From NCBI RefSeq assembly GCF_001698815.1, contig NZ_LGSI01000047.1, positions 1 to 64,000 of the forward strand: a DNA stretch of 64,000 nt, read 5' to 3'. Shown piece after piece: positions 28,130 through 37,570 of the stretch; within the stretch, counting starts at the first letter, position 1; the number at the start of each line of letters is the position of its first letter. The DNA comes from Pseudomonas syringae. Its GTDB lineage: Bacteria; Pseudomonadota; Gammaproteobacteria; Pseudomonadales; Pseudomonadaceae. Below the pieces are notes generated by a model. That model worked only from the letters and a program-made list of their open reading frames with translations, had not been told where the DNA came from and did not search any database. The position numbers and the translations under genes were made by a program.

Positions 28130-29023
28130 TCAACCGCTGATTGGCATCACCGTCACCCGCACTTCCGGGTCATGGACGCCGCCGCCCAGAATGACCCCGC
28201 GCAACGGCGACACATCGGAAAAATCCCTCCCCCACGCCAGACTGATGTGCTCCAGCGCCGGCTGTACGTTGTTGGTCGGATCGAAATCGACCCAGCCCAG
28301 CACCGGACAAAACACCGAAACCCACGCATGGGACGCATCCGCGCCGATCAAGCGTGGCTGGCCCGGCGGTGGCTGGGTCAGCAGATAGCCACTCACATAA
28401 CGCGCCGACAATCCGCGCGAACGCAGACACGCGAGCATCAGGTGGGCGAAGTCCTGACAGACGCCGCGACGGCTTTCCAGCACTTCCACCAGTGGGGTCG
28501 CGACTTGCGTGGCTTCATCGTCGAAGGTGAATTCGCGGAAGATTTTCTCCATCAAGGCCTGCACGCACAGCATCAATGGCGCGCCCAGCGGGAAACACAC
28601 GGCGGAGAAGTCAGCGAATGATTGCTTGAGGTGCACGTAAGGCGACTCGAAGCGATAACGACAGGCTTCAAGAATGTCCGCCGACATCGGCTTGGCGTTG
28701 TAGGTCATGCCGTTGCGGGTCAGGTCCCAGGCGGGCGACTGATGGAAGTCCAGATGCGGCCGCCGCAGCACTTCCACGCGCAGGCGCGCGTTGACCTGCA
28801 ATTCATCGTGCGGCCGCTCGAACGCCAGGCGGGTCAGCGGATTGCCGAACACATCGAGCTCGTCGCGACGGACCGTAGGGATCGGGCTGATCAGCAATTG
28901 CTGTTCAGTGCAGCGCTGCCACGGACTGCGGCGCGGCCACAGATGCGCAAGCTGCTGCGCCAGGGAAACCGGGCTGTCGTACTTGTAATGAGTATCGTGG
29001 AGGATTTGGTAATGAGCACTCAT
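28130..29023 (-). CDS. transglutaminase-like cysteine peptidase family protein
   Basis: A 297-residue cytoplasmic protein with the bacterial transglutaminase N-terminal beta domain (residues 5-85) and a core carrying the Cys-His-Asp triad: Cys189 (RRGVCQDFAH), His232 (SHAWVSVF) and Asp248 (GWVDFDPTN). Such domains act as proteases, amidases or amide-forming enzymes. No signal peptide. Its ATG overlaps the TGA of the ATP-grasp/alpha-E gene upstream, so it is translationally coupled and is the last gene of a three-gene operon. Confidence 0.88.
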   Translation of the reverse strand: MSAHYQILHDTHYKYDSPVSLAQQLAHLWPRRSPWQRCTEQQLLISPIPTVRRDELDVFGNPLTRLAFERPHDELQVNARLRVEVLRRPHLDFHQSPAWDLTRNGMTYNAKPMSADILEACRYRFESPYVHLKQSFADFSAVCFPLGAPLMLCVQALMEKIFREFTFDDEATQVATPLVEVLESRRGVCQDFAHLMLACLRSRGLSARYVSGYLLTQPPPGQPRLIGADASHAWVSVFCPVLGWVDFDPTNNVQPALEHISLAWGRDFSDVSPLRGVILGGGVHDPEVRVTVMPISG

Positions 29024-31521
29024 CAGACGGACACCGTGCGCTGGCTGACATCATCGACATGGGCGAAATGGCGCAAGGCCAGTCGATCCGACACTTGCCC
29101 GCTGGCCTCGCCAATGCTGAGCAGCAGATCAGCCAGCCCTTCGAGTACCGCATCCACACTGCTTTCGCCGAACAACGGATTCTCCAGCGTGCCGAGATCG
29201 AAACTCGACAGACGCCGCACCAGGGTTCCAAGACTCGCATCCCGTGGCGCGCCGAAGTCTTCGTTCAAACGATTCAATGAGCGCGAGACCAGCTTGAGCT
29301 GGAACAACACGGCGTGGGGGTTCTGGTCGTCGAGCAGCAACAGGTCGAGTACCGGAATCAATTGCGGCACAGCCAGATAACGCGAGCGATACGTGATGCT
29401 GCTGTTACCCAGCTCCAACAACCACTCCAGCCCGGCCTGATCGGACACCGCGACACCGCGCAGGAACGCCGCCAGGCTAATGCTGAGGAACTTCAAGCGC
29501 TCGATCCGCCGCCCCATCATCAGGAAGCGCCAGCCTTCGTCACGGGTCATGTCATCCAGCGCAAAGCCGGACAGCGCCGCCAGGGACATCACCAGACGGT
29601 TGAGGAAATCCAGCAACTCGCCTAAATCCGGCTCCTCGCTTTCCAGGCTCATGGCTTCGCGTTGCAGCTCGACCAGCGCCTGCCAGTTTTCTCGGGAAAG
29701 CTTGCCGCGCACCTGCGAAGCGGCCCACTGCAAGCGTTGCAGGTTGGAACGCAGGCTGAATGGCCAATCGTCGCCCAGCAAGGCGGCCAGCAAGCGTTCG
29801 TGCAGTTCGCCGCCATCCTCTTCGTCGGGCAGCAGGCCGAGGCTTTCGCCCAGCGCCACAGCGGCCTCAAGGGCGACCGGATCGTCGCCGTCGACGTAAC
29901 GCGCGAGGATGATGCGCAGCAATCGCGCGCTGTCATCACATCGCTCGCAATAGCGGCCGAACCAGAACAGGTTTTCCACGACCCGCGACGGCAAATATGG
30001 ATCGCGGCGAATCAGGTCATGCACGCCAAGGGTGCGTTGGCTTTTCCAGGGTTCGCCGCCGTTGGAGCGGTCGCCCAGCACCCAAGTGTCCTTGCTCGCG
30101 CCACCCCGTTGCATCGACACCACATCGGCGTCAGCTTCAGCCGCAACACGGGTCAGGCCGCCCGGCAGCACGCGATAACCGTCGGCGCTGGCCACGGCGT
30201 AGACGCGCATGCCGATGGCCCGCGGTTGCAGGTGTTCGCCATCCGGCTGCCAGATCGGCGCGTGGGACAGCTGCGCCAATTCCTGAGCCACGTAAGCGTA
30301 AGGACGCGCCTGCATGCGCACCGCCAACGCCTTGCGCTGCGCTTCGCTCAGATCGCGGCCGAATACCGGCGAAAAGCTTTGCGATGGAAAGGCTGGCTTG
30401 ATCAGCAGCTCGGACATTTTTTCCAGCGCCTGGGCCAGCACCGGCGGTTCGCCGCACCACCAGGTCGCCACCGAAGGCAGAATCAGTTCTTCGCCAAACA
30501 GGTGCTGACAGATTTTCGGCAGAAAACCCAACAGCCCCGGCGACTCCAGCACGCCGCTGCCCAGTGCGTTGGCGACCAATACCCGGCCCTGACGAACCGC
30601 TTCGAGCAAGCCAGGCACGCCCAGCGCCGAATCGGTGCGCAGCTCCAGTGGATCGCAGAAGTCATCGTCCAGGCGGCGCATGATCGCGTGGACCCGCCGC
30701 AAACCGCTCAGGGTTTTCAGATAAACCGTGGCATCGCGCACCGTGAGGTCGCCGCCTTCGACCAGTGGATAACCCAGCTGGCGCGCCAGATACAAATGCT
30801 CGAAATAGCTTTCGTTGAAACGGCCGGGCGTCAGCACCACCACCAGCGGCGCTTCGCTGCTGGAGGACGGCGCCTGCCGAGCAAGGGTGTCCTGCAAGGC
30901 GCGGAAGAACCCCGAGAGGTGCTGAACCTGCAAGTCGCGGTAGGTTTCCGGGAACGCCCTGGAAACGATCTGGCGGTTTTCCAGCGCATAACCCGCACCC
31001 GACGGCGCCTGAGTACGGTCGGCCGTTACCCACCAGCGTCCGTCCGGCGTGCGCGCCAGATCCACGGCGTACATGTGCAGGAAAGTGCCTTCCGGTGGCA
31101 ACACGCCTTGGCACGGCCAGAGAAAATTGTTGTGCCCAAACACCAGTTCGGCAGGCAGCAGGCCGTTGGCGATCAGGGTTTGCGGACCGTAAAGATCAGC
31201 CAGCACCGCATTGAGCAGTCGCGCACGCTGGGCGATGCCGGCGGCGACGTGTTGCCATTCATCAGCGGGGATCAAGTGCGGTAGAAGGTCCAACTCCCAC
31301 GGCCGGTCCGCGCCTTTGGGGTCGGCATAGACGTTGTAGGTGACGCCGTTTTCCTGGATTTGCCGAGCCAACAGCGCCTGACGCTGGATCAGTTGCGCGG
31401 GGGTACTGCGTTGCAAATGCTCATATAAACGCTGCCAATGCGGGCGCACGGCTCCGTCGGGCTCAAGCATTTCATGATAAGTACCCGCAGAAAGCGGGTA
31501 GCGGTCAAGCAAGTCAGGCAT
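29023..31521 (-). CDS. circularly permuted ATP-grasp and alpha-E domain fusion protein
   Basis: An 832-residue two-part protein. The N-terminal half (about 50-490) is the circularly permuted type-2 ATP-grasp fold, with VVVLTPGRFNESYFEH near 235 and the GLPGLLEAVRQGRVLVANALGSGVLE stretch near 315. The C-terminal part (about 500-815) is an all-helical alpha-E domain (PSRVVENLFWFGRYCERCDD near 504). Elsewhere these are two separate genes. Genome-context work predicted a peptide-ligase role, but no substrate is known. Start chosen at 31521 (MPDLLDRYPLSAGTYHE); the frame extends to 31590. Confidence 0.85.
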   Translation of the reverse strand: MPDLLDRYPLSAGTYHEMLEPDGAVRPHWQRLYEHLQRSTPAQLIQRQALLARQIQENGVTYNVYADPKGADRPWELDLLPHLIPADEWQHVAAGIAQRARLLNAVLADLYGPQTLIANGLLPAELVFGHNNFLWPCQGVLPPEGTFLHMYAVDLARTPDGRWWVTADRTQAPSGAGYALENRQIVSRAFPETYRDLQVQHLSGFFRALQDTLARQAPSSSSEAPLVVVLTPGRFNESYFEHLYLARQLGYPLVEGGDLTVRDATVYLKTLSGLRRVHAIMRRLDDDFCDPLELRTDSALGVPGLLEAVRQGRVLVANALGSGVLESPGLLGFLPKICQHLFGEELILPSVATWWCGEPPVLAQALEKMSELLIKPAFPSQSFSPVFGRDLSEAQRKALAVRMQARPYAYVAQELAQLSHAPIWQPDGEHLQPRAIGMRVYAVASADGYRVLPGGLTRVAAEADADVVSMQRGGASKDTWVLGDRSNGGEPWKSQRTLGVHDLIRRDPYLPSRVVENLFWFGRYCERCDDSARLLRIILARYVDGDDPVALEAAVALGESLGLLPDEEDGGELHERLLAALLGDDWPFSLRSNLQRLQWAASQVRGKLSRENWQALVELQREAMSLESEEPDLGELLDFLNRLVMSLAALSGFALDDMTRDEGWRFLMMGRRIERLKFLSISLAAFLRGVAVSDQAGLEWLLELGNSSITYRSRYLAVPQLIPVLDLLLLDDQNPHAVLFQLKLVSRSLNRLNEDFGAPRDASLGTLVRRLSSFDLGTLENPLFGESSVDAVLEGLADLLLSIGEASGQVSDRLALRHFAHVDDVSQRTVSV

Positions 31522-31620
31522 GGAAGGCTCGGCAGAGACTAAAGAATTCAGATTAGCGCAGGCACGCAACATGCCGACGACTATAGTCATCGGCAGGTTA
31601 CCGTGCGGGCATTAACACTT

Positions 31621-34600
31621 TTAGTGCAGACGCATATCCAGCGTCATGGGCAGTTCGTCATTGATGGTCAGCAGCGGCACTTCCAGTTTGCCGGGGGTGT
31701 GGCCGATCCTGAAGAATCGCGCCAGGCGCCGGCTTTCCGCTTCGTTGGCGTTGACCGGCAAGGTTTCGTAGTTGCGACCACCAGGATGCGCGACATGATA
31801 CTCGCAGCCGCCCAGTGAGCGCTGCATCCATGTATCAACCAGGTCGAAAACCAGCGGCGCATGCACCGGAATCGTCGGTTGCAGGCAATTGGCCGGTTGC
31901 CAGGCGCGATAACGCACGCCTGCGACGAACTCACCAACGCGACCGGTTGGCTGCAAAGGCACCGGAATGCCATTACAGGTCAGCAGATAACGCTGCGGCG
32001 GCAGGCCGTTGATTTTCACCTGCAGGCGTTCAAGGGACGAATCCACATAACGCACCGCACCGCCCGCCGCGCCTTCTTCACCCAGCACATGCCAAGGCTC
32101 CAGCGCCTGACGCAGCTCCAGTTCGATACCGCTTACCGCGTAATCGCCGACTTTCGGGAAGCGGAACTCCAGATGCGCCGCGAACCATTCGGCCCGCAGC
32201 GGATAACCTGCACTGTTCAGCTCGACGATGACGTCGGCAAAGTCTTGCTCAATGAAGTGCGGCAGCATGAAGCGATCATGCAGCTGCGTGCCCCAGCGCG
32301 CCAGCTTGGCCGGCGCGTAAGGCTCGCGCCAGAAGCGCGCGACCAGGGCGCGCAACAGCAGTTGCTGAGCCAGGCTCATGCGTGCGTGGGGCGGCATTTC
32401 GAAGGCGCGCAGCTCCAGCAGTCCCAGTCGGCCGGTTGCGCCATCGGGGGAATACAGTTTATCGACGCAGAATTCGGCGCGGTGCGTGTTACCCGTGACA
32501 TCGATCAGCAGGTTACGCAGCAGGCGATCCACCAGCCACGGCGCGACTTCCTCGCCCGGTTTCGGCATCTGCGCAAAGGCGATTTCCATCTCGTACAGCG
32601 AATCGTTGCGTGCTTCGTCGACCCGTGGCGCCTGGGACGTTGGGCCAATGAACAGCCCGGAAAACAGGTACGACAGCGATGGATGGTTGTGCCAGTAACT
32701 GAGCAGGCTGCGCAGCACATCCGGACGCCGCAGGAACGGCGAGTCGGCTGGCGTGGCGCCGCCCATGACAAAGTGGTTGCCGCCACCAGTGCCGGTGTGA
32801 CGCCCGTCGATCATGAATTTCTCGGTGGTCAGGCGCGTCAGACGCGCTTGTTCGTAGAGAAACTCGGTGCGCTCGACCAGCTCGTCCCAGGTGGCGGACG
32901 GCTGCACGTTGACTTCGATGACGCCCGGATCCGGCGTGATGCGAAAGTTGGCCAGACGCGGATCGCTGGGCGGCTCATAGCCTTCCAGCAATATCGGGCA
33001 ACGCAGCTCTTCGGCGCTGGCCTCGACTGCGGCGACCAGTTCCAGGTAATCTTCAAGCTTCTCCAAAGGTGGCATGAACACGTACAGTCGTCCGTCCCGC
33101 GCTTCGGCACACAGCGCGGTGCGCGTCAGCCAATCGGCGGACTCGTCGATCTTCGGTATGCGTTCGGCGTTGGCGTCCGGTTGCTCGCTCAGGCCGCTGA
33201 GTTGCGACTGCACCTGCGCGCTGTCCGGCAACTCAGGGAAATCCTGGTTGTGATCGGTGGGATGGATAAACGGATATTCCGCCGCCTTGACCCACGGCTG
33301 GGAAGCCAGCGGCAGACGATAACCCAGCGCCGAATCACCCGGCACCAAGCGGCAATGGTTGTCGCGCAGGTACCAGCGACCGCTCTGCCAGCGGTCCCCG
33401 GCGGCATTGCGCGCCAATGGCAGGACCTGACCGATGATCTTGTCCAGGCCTTGGGCGAAGACTTTGCGCAACCGCGCACGCTCCAGCTCGTCACCGAGCC
33501 GGGAATCCTCGGCGCTGACGTTGACCGGCAGCGCACCTTCGCGCCACAGGTAATAGAAATTGTCTTCGTAGGCCGGGAACACAAAGCGTTCCGGCAGCTT
33601 CAGGCGCTCGGCGACGCTGGCCAGGAAGCGGCCCGCCAGTTCACCGGTCGCGCCGTAATCCTGGCTTTCATCGGCGATCAAGGCGTTGTTGTGCCAGACC
33701 GGCTGACCGTCCTTGCGCCAGAAACAGTTCAGCGACCAGCGCGGCAGTTGCTCGCCCGGATACCATTTGCCCTGGCCAAAATGCACGATGCCCAGCGGCG
33801 CGTAATGTTTGCGCATGCGCTGGAACAGCTCGGCGGACAGCTCGCGTTTTTTCGGGCCCAGCGCAGCGGTGTTCCACTCATCGCCGTCGCGATCATCAAT
33901 GGACACGAACGTCGGCTCGCCGCCCATGGTCAGGCGCACATCCTCGCGAACCAGATCGCTGTCGATCTGCCGCCCGAGGGCCTGAATCGCCAGCCATTGC
34001 TCTTCGCTGTAAGGCTTGGTGACGCGCGGCGCTTCCCAGATGCGCTCCACGGACATTTCGTGCATGAACTCGGTTTCGCACGGTTCGACCAGGCCGCTGA
34101 TCGGCGCGGCGGAAGAAGGCTCCGGGCTGCACGCCAACGGAATATGGCCTTCACCGGCAAACAGCCCGGACGTGGCATCCAGCCCGACCCAACCGGCGCC
34201 GGGCAGATACACCTCGCACCAGGCGTGCAGGTCGGTGAAATCCACATCGGTGCCGGACGGCCCGTCGAGGGCTTCGACGTCGGCCTTGAGCTGGATCAGG
34301 TAACCCGAGACGAAACGCGCCGCCATACCCAGATGACGCAGCAGTTGCACCAGCAACCACGCCGAGTCGCGGCAGGAGCCGGAAGCGTTCTCAAGGGTGA
34401 ACTCCGGGGTTTGCACGCCGGGTTCCATGCGAATCAGGTAATCGATGTCCTGGCTCAGGCGCTGGTTCAGGCCGACCAGAAAGTCGATCGCGGGCAATGG
34501 CGTGCGGTCGATGCTCGCCAGATACGCGGCGAATCTCGGCGTCAGCGGCAGCGTTTCCAGATAGGGCGCAAGTTCGCGCTGCTCGTCGCTGGCATAGAAG

Positions 34601-34911
34601 AACGGGATCTTCTCGGCGTAAGGCTCAAGAAAGAAGTCGAATGGGTTGAACACCGCCATTTCGGCGACCAGATCGACTTCAACCCGCAACTCGCTGGTTT
34701 TCTCCGGGAACACCAGACGCGCCAGATAGTTGCCTTGAGGGTCTTGCTGCCAATTGATGAAGTGGTTTTCAGGCAAGACTTTCAGGGAATAGGACAAAAC
34801 CCGGGTGCGACTATGAGCTGCCGGACGCAGGCGAACAATCTGCGGCCCCAGTTCCACCGCTCGGTCGTAGCGGTAATGCGTGACGTGGTGCAAGGCAATA
34901 TGAATCGACAC
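31621..34911 (-). CDS. transglutaminase-DUF2126 protein
   Basis: A 1096-residue protein. Residues 1-290 are a transglutaminase module with Cys180 (GSCRDSAWL), His229 (LHAWCEVY) and Asp245 (GWVGLDATSG). The remaining 800 residues are DUF2126, with conserved runs such as LTMGGEPTFVSIDD near 328 and FMIDGRHTGTGGGNHFVMGG near 700, which recall a glutamine-synthetase or ligase-like active site. I start it at the GTG at 34911 because AGGAGG stands before it; the frame runs on to 34953. First gene of the operon with the ATP-grasp/alpha-E and second transglutaminase genes. Confidence 0.85.
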   Translation of the reverse strand: MSIHIALHHVTHYRYDRAVELGPQIVRLRPAAHSRTRVLSYSLKVLPENHFINWQQDPQGNYLARLVFPEKTSELRVEVDLVAEMAVFNPFDFFLEPYAEKIPFFYASDEQRELAPYLETLPLTPRFAAYLASIDRTPLPAIDFLVGLNQRLSQDIDYLIRMEPGVQTPEFTLENASGSCRDSAWLLVQLLRHLGMAARFVSGYLIQLKADVEALDGPSGTDVDFTDLHAWCEVYLPGAGWVGLDATSGLFAGEGHIPLACSPEPSSAAPISGLVEPCETEFMHEMSVERIWEAPRVTKPYSEEQWLAIQALGRQIDSDLVREDVRLTMGGEPTFVSIDDRDGDEWNTAALGPKKRELSAELFQRMRKHYAPLGIVHFGQGKWYPGEQLPRWSLNCFWRKDGQPVWHNNALIADESQDYGATGELAGRFLASVAERLKLPERFVFPAYEDNFYYLWREGALPVNVSAEDSRLGDELERARLRKVFAQGLDKIIGQVLPLARNAAGDRWQSGRWYLRDNHCRLVPGDSALGYRLPLASQPWVKAAEYPFIHPTDHNQDFPELPDSAQVQSQLSGLSEQPDANAERIPKIDESADWLTRTALCAEARDGRLYVFMPPLEKLEDYLELVAAVEASAEELRCPILLEGYEPPSDPRLANFRITPDPGVIEVNVQPSATWDELVERTEFLYEQARLTRLTTEKFMIDGRHTGTGGGNHFVMGGATPADSPFLRRPDVLRSLLSYWHNHPSLSYLFSGLFIGPTSQAPRVDEARNDSLYEMEIAFAQMPKPGEEVAPWLVDRLLRNLLIDVTGNTHRAEFCVDKLYSPDGATGRLGLLELRAFEMPPHARMSLAQQLLLRALVARFWREPYAPAKLARWGTQLHDRFMLPHFIEQDFADVIVELNSAGYPLRAEWFAAHLEFRFPKVGDYAVSGIELELRQALEPWHVLGEEGAAGGAVRYVDSSLERLQVKINGLPPQRYLLTCNGIPVPLQPTGRVGEFVAGVRYRAWQPANCLQPTIPVHAPLVFDLVDTWMQRSLGGCEYHVAHPGGRNYETLPVNANEAESRRLARFFRIGHTPGKLEVPLLTINDELPMTLDMRLH

Positions 34912-35105
34912 GGCGTGCCTCCTGCGAGCCTGGACGGTAATGCAACCGCGCAAGACTTATGCCATCCGGGCAAATACGGCGGTTGCGCGAGACAACGGCA
35001 GACCAAAGCACCATTAAAGCGCTCACTCTGCCCTGCGGTGCAAGCGTTGCACAGAAAAAGAGCGGGCGGAGTGAATTTTTCAAGTGTGCCAGACCGGGAG
35101 CGACC

Positions 35106-35197
35106 CGTAGGAGCGAATTCATTCGCGAGAAATTTGCCAGGCGTAGCAGATCTGACGTCTGCCCAGGCGCACTCCCGGATAAATCCGGTCCTACGGA
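35106..35197. repeat. REP pair 14
   Basis: CGTAGGAGCGAATTCATTCG and CCGGATAAATCCGGTCCTAC, of two different variants. It lies in the 327-base gap (34912-35238) between the DUF2126 gene and the FlhE-like gene. Nothing else was identified in that gap. Confidence 0.8.
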
Positions 35198-35238
35198 TCC
35201 GGTAAGGAGCGAAAATCTAATACAGCTTACAGCGCCTA

Positions 35239-35682
35239 TTAATAACTGTAGTGAACGACAATTGAGTCTTCACCTGCGGGGGCACCTTGGTTTTTCCCGC
35301 CTTTGACCATATGTCGAAAAGTGAATCTCGCATATTTATCAAAACTATACTTATTGAAATCGTCCGTATCACCGGAAGAATTCGGCGAAATTTCACGACA
35401 GTCATCATAACCAGACCCAGCAGGTTTGGTGTAGCAAATCTGAACCCTTTCATTCATGTTGTCAGGATAATAGGTCGTCCTCCAACTGACACTCTTGAGC
35501 TTCTTCGGAGCAAAACGATGTGAGCTTGGAAAGTCAAAACTCATCATTGAAAACTGCCCCAGACCCACACCTTCTTTAGCAACTACAATTCGAGTCGGCA
35601 CTGCCGACTTACTAATGGTGTTATCTGCGGCAAAACTATTCGCGGATAAAAGGGCAACGGTGATCGCTAGTGTTTTTTTCAT
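35239..35682 (-). CDS. FlhE-like exported protein
   Basis: A 147-residue protein with a signal peptide (residues 1-19, ANSFAA). The mature part shows the layout of flagellar-associated FlhE: a SVSWRTTYY strand near 64, RVQICY...DDCREI with Cys83 and Cys95, a SGDTDDFN turn, FTFRHMVKGG near 120 and a terminal DSIVVHYSY strand. The match is by pattern, not by alignment. No flagellar gene is nearby. Base composition is noticeably more AT-rich than the neighbours, and it is upstream-adjacent to another unusual gene on the same strand. Confidence 0.55.
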   Translation of the reverse strand: MKKTLAITVALLSANSFAADNTISKSAVPTRIVVAKEGVGLGQFSMMSFDFPSSHRFAPKKLKSVSWRTTYYPDNMNERVQICYTKPAGSGYDDCREISPNSSGDTDDFNKYSFDKYARFTFRHMVKGGKNQGAPAGEDSIVVHYSY

Positions 35683-35806
35683 AGGTCATTCCTTATTTTT
35701 GTGGTTGATGACCCGCAGCTTAATCAACCGCTTGATCGGTACGACATACATATGTATGCCGGATAGAAACTCTTGAGCCCTTACCAGCAAAGAATGAATG
35801 CCCGGC

Positions 35807-37339
35807 CTACATTTTCCCAAGCCGCTCCCATAGACTGACAAGCCGGCCCGACACTCCGGGATGGCGCTCATTGCCGGACCATTGTCGTAGTATCTCCAGT
35901 CCGCTTTTGGCTCGTACCAGTTCAAGGTGCGGGCGAACCGCCTCTCCGGTAAATTCTTCCAGCGTATAACCAAGGGCTCGCCCCTTTTCAGTGAGGCGCG
36001 TCACTCCATTTTCAGTGATGAAATCCGGATCGGGTCGTTGGATTCTTACCGTACTTGACGTTGTCATCACGTAATTATTATTTTTCCATACATAAGTAGA
36101 GAACTGATTGTCCAGAGAAGTAGCCGTATGGGCCTCAGCAGAAAACCTAGTCACGACATGCTCCAGAAAATCGAAATCCACCCAATTACCCAATGCGTGC
36201 CCCGGATCCAAGGTATATCTCAAGAACCCTTGATCAAGTCGAGTACTGGCTATTGCCGAGCCTTGCAGCATTCGGGATGCGGTGGCAGAGTCTTTTTCAG
36301 TAAAATCGACGCTCAACTGCCAACCTTGACTGTTATATTGATGGCCACTATTGAAGGTCCCCACAATACGGCCATTATCACACTGCCTGTAGTCGCCAAG
36401 ATCCCCAGCGAGGGTATCAACGTAAGTCATATCAACGTTTTTATCCTGAACATAGGCATAGATATCAGAGAGCAGTTGCCTATCCTGTTTCGTGAGGTAC
36501 TCCAGGCTGCTACGACCGATGTTCTTGAACATCATACCTTCCGCACCGTCCATGAATGGAGGCTCACGCCCGCCGTACAAGCGATCCAGCATTATCTGGC
36601 GGCCACGGTCATTGGTGCTGCTGTTAACGATAGAAAAGTCAGCTTGGGAAGAACGCGCAACGGTCGTTGACTCATCCGACTTGGACACCCGGGCAAACGC
36701 CGCTTCAGGCAGCAGTCCTCGGACAATCTCCATTGGGCTCGCCGCCTGTGCATAGATGACCGGCGTATCGCTTGAATCGAGAGCGATTTTGCTCAAGAGA
36801 TCATCCGCGTAACCGGTCGGATACTGAGCTTGCTCGATAACGGGAAGAGACTTGAAGTGAGCAAGCGCCTCGCCGAAGAATCCAGTCATTTTTCCCGTCG
36901 AGCCGTACTCGTCCAACGCCCGCGTAGCCGCACTCTGGCGCCAGAGCTGCTCCTGTCTGGCGGTTTCCTGCCAGGCTGACACACGCTCTTCAACAGTGAA
37001 CTCGCCGTGCTCAGCATAGGTAATCAGCGCAAGCTGATCCCGAGGCATACCTTCAAACGAGCGACTGTCCACGCCGCCGACGCTACCCGATAGCTCGGTT
37101 AAAACCTGCGACGCTTTTTGGCCAAGGGATTGCGGGTCAAGCGCTGCATCCCTTGTCTGCGCGCGCGCCGCAGCTGCGCCGAGCTGGCGGGCCAACAATG
37201 AAACAGAGCTGTGGGAAGGAGTTTGGCCAGTAGGGGGTTTTTCAGCAGTCGCGGGTGCTGAAGCCTGCGGTTTACCGCCCGCACTGGTGGCAACCGGCTG
37301 AGTTATCACTGGATTGTTATGACTGTTAATGATGACCAC
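35807..37339 (-). CDS. unrecognised 510-residue protein of an accessory patch
   Basis: No known domain recognised. Residues 1-60 are Pro/Thr/Ser/Ala-rich and probably disordered (GKPQASAPATAEKPPTGQ). The rest appears folded, with helices to about 230 and a middle part containing Asp/Tyr-rich DIYAYVQDKNVDMTYVD near 290. There is no signal peptide or membrane segment. The start is GTG at 37339, with GGGAGAG six bases before it. Codon use is less GC-biased than in the core genes. A disordered, Ser/Pro-rich N-terminus is also a trait of secreted effectors, but no secretion genes are here, so that stays a possibility only. Confidence 0.6.
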   Translation of the reverse strand: MVIINSHNNPVITQPVATSAGGKPQASAPATAEKPPTGQTPSHSSVSLLARQLGAAAARAQTRDAALDPQSLGQKASQVLTELSGSVGGVDSRSFEGMPRDQLALITYAEHGEFTVEERVSAWQETARQEQLWRQSAATRALDEYGSTGKMTGFFGEALAHFKSLPVIEQAQYPTGYADDLLSKIALDSSDTPVIYAQAASPMEIVRGLLPEAAFARVSKSDESTTVARSSQADFSIVNSSTNDRGRQIMLDRLYGGREPPFMDGAEGMMFKNIGRSSLEYLTKQDRQLLSDIYAYVQDKNVDMTYVDTLAGDLGDYRQCDNGRIVGTFNSGHQYNSQGWQLSVDFTEKDSATASRMLQGSAIASTRLDQGFLRYTLDPGHALGNWVDFDFLEHVVTRFSAEAHTATSLDNQFSTYVWKNNNYVMTTSSTVRIQRPDPDFITENGVTRLTEKGRALGYTLEEFTGEAVRPHLELVRAKSGLEILRQWSGNERHPGVSGRLVSLWERLGKM

Positions 37340-37514
37340 GGCGACTCTCCCTGACTTAGGCTGCTGACAGCACTCGCGCTTTCAATGAAGAAAACGAGGA
37401 TAGGGATTCATCGCCTTGGTGGATTTCGGAATGGAGCAGACGCGCGTGTGAAATGTCTTAGTTCTCTGTCAGCGTCTGCTGACCTGTCGCCGTCAGGACA
37501 TAAAAATCAGAACG

Positions 37515-37560
37515 CTGAAATGCATAACGCCAACCCGGAGGTTGGCGTTATGCATTTCAG
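37515..37560 (-). terminator. 21-base-pair hairpin after ygiQ
   Basis: Perfect 21-base arms around a four-base CGGA loop; the arms begin CTGAAATGCATAACGCCAAC. It is 11 bases beyond the ygiQ stop on the minus strand and is followed on that strand by CGTTCTGATTTTT, so it is a probable terminator. It is not one of the REP families seen in this window. Confidence 0.7.
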
Positions 37561-37570
37561 GCAAACACTA

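Noticed and set aside
29662..31284. Plus-strand ORF of 540 residues
   Set aside because: Antisense of the ATP-grasp/alpha-E gene.
31861..35205. Very long plus-strand ORF (1114 residues)
   Set aside because: It is the antisense frame of the DUF2126-transglutaminase gene. Long open antisense frames are common in GC-rich DNA; the translation is Arg/Gln/His-rich with no recognisable domain.
35807..37339. Type III or type VI effector
   Set aside because: A disordered N-terminus is suggestive only; there is no secretion machinery, chaperone or immunity gene nearby and no known effector domain.
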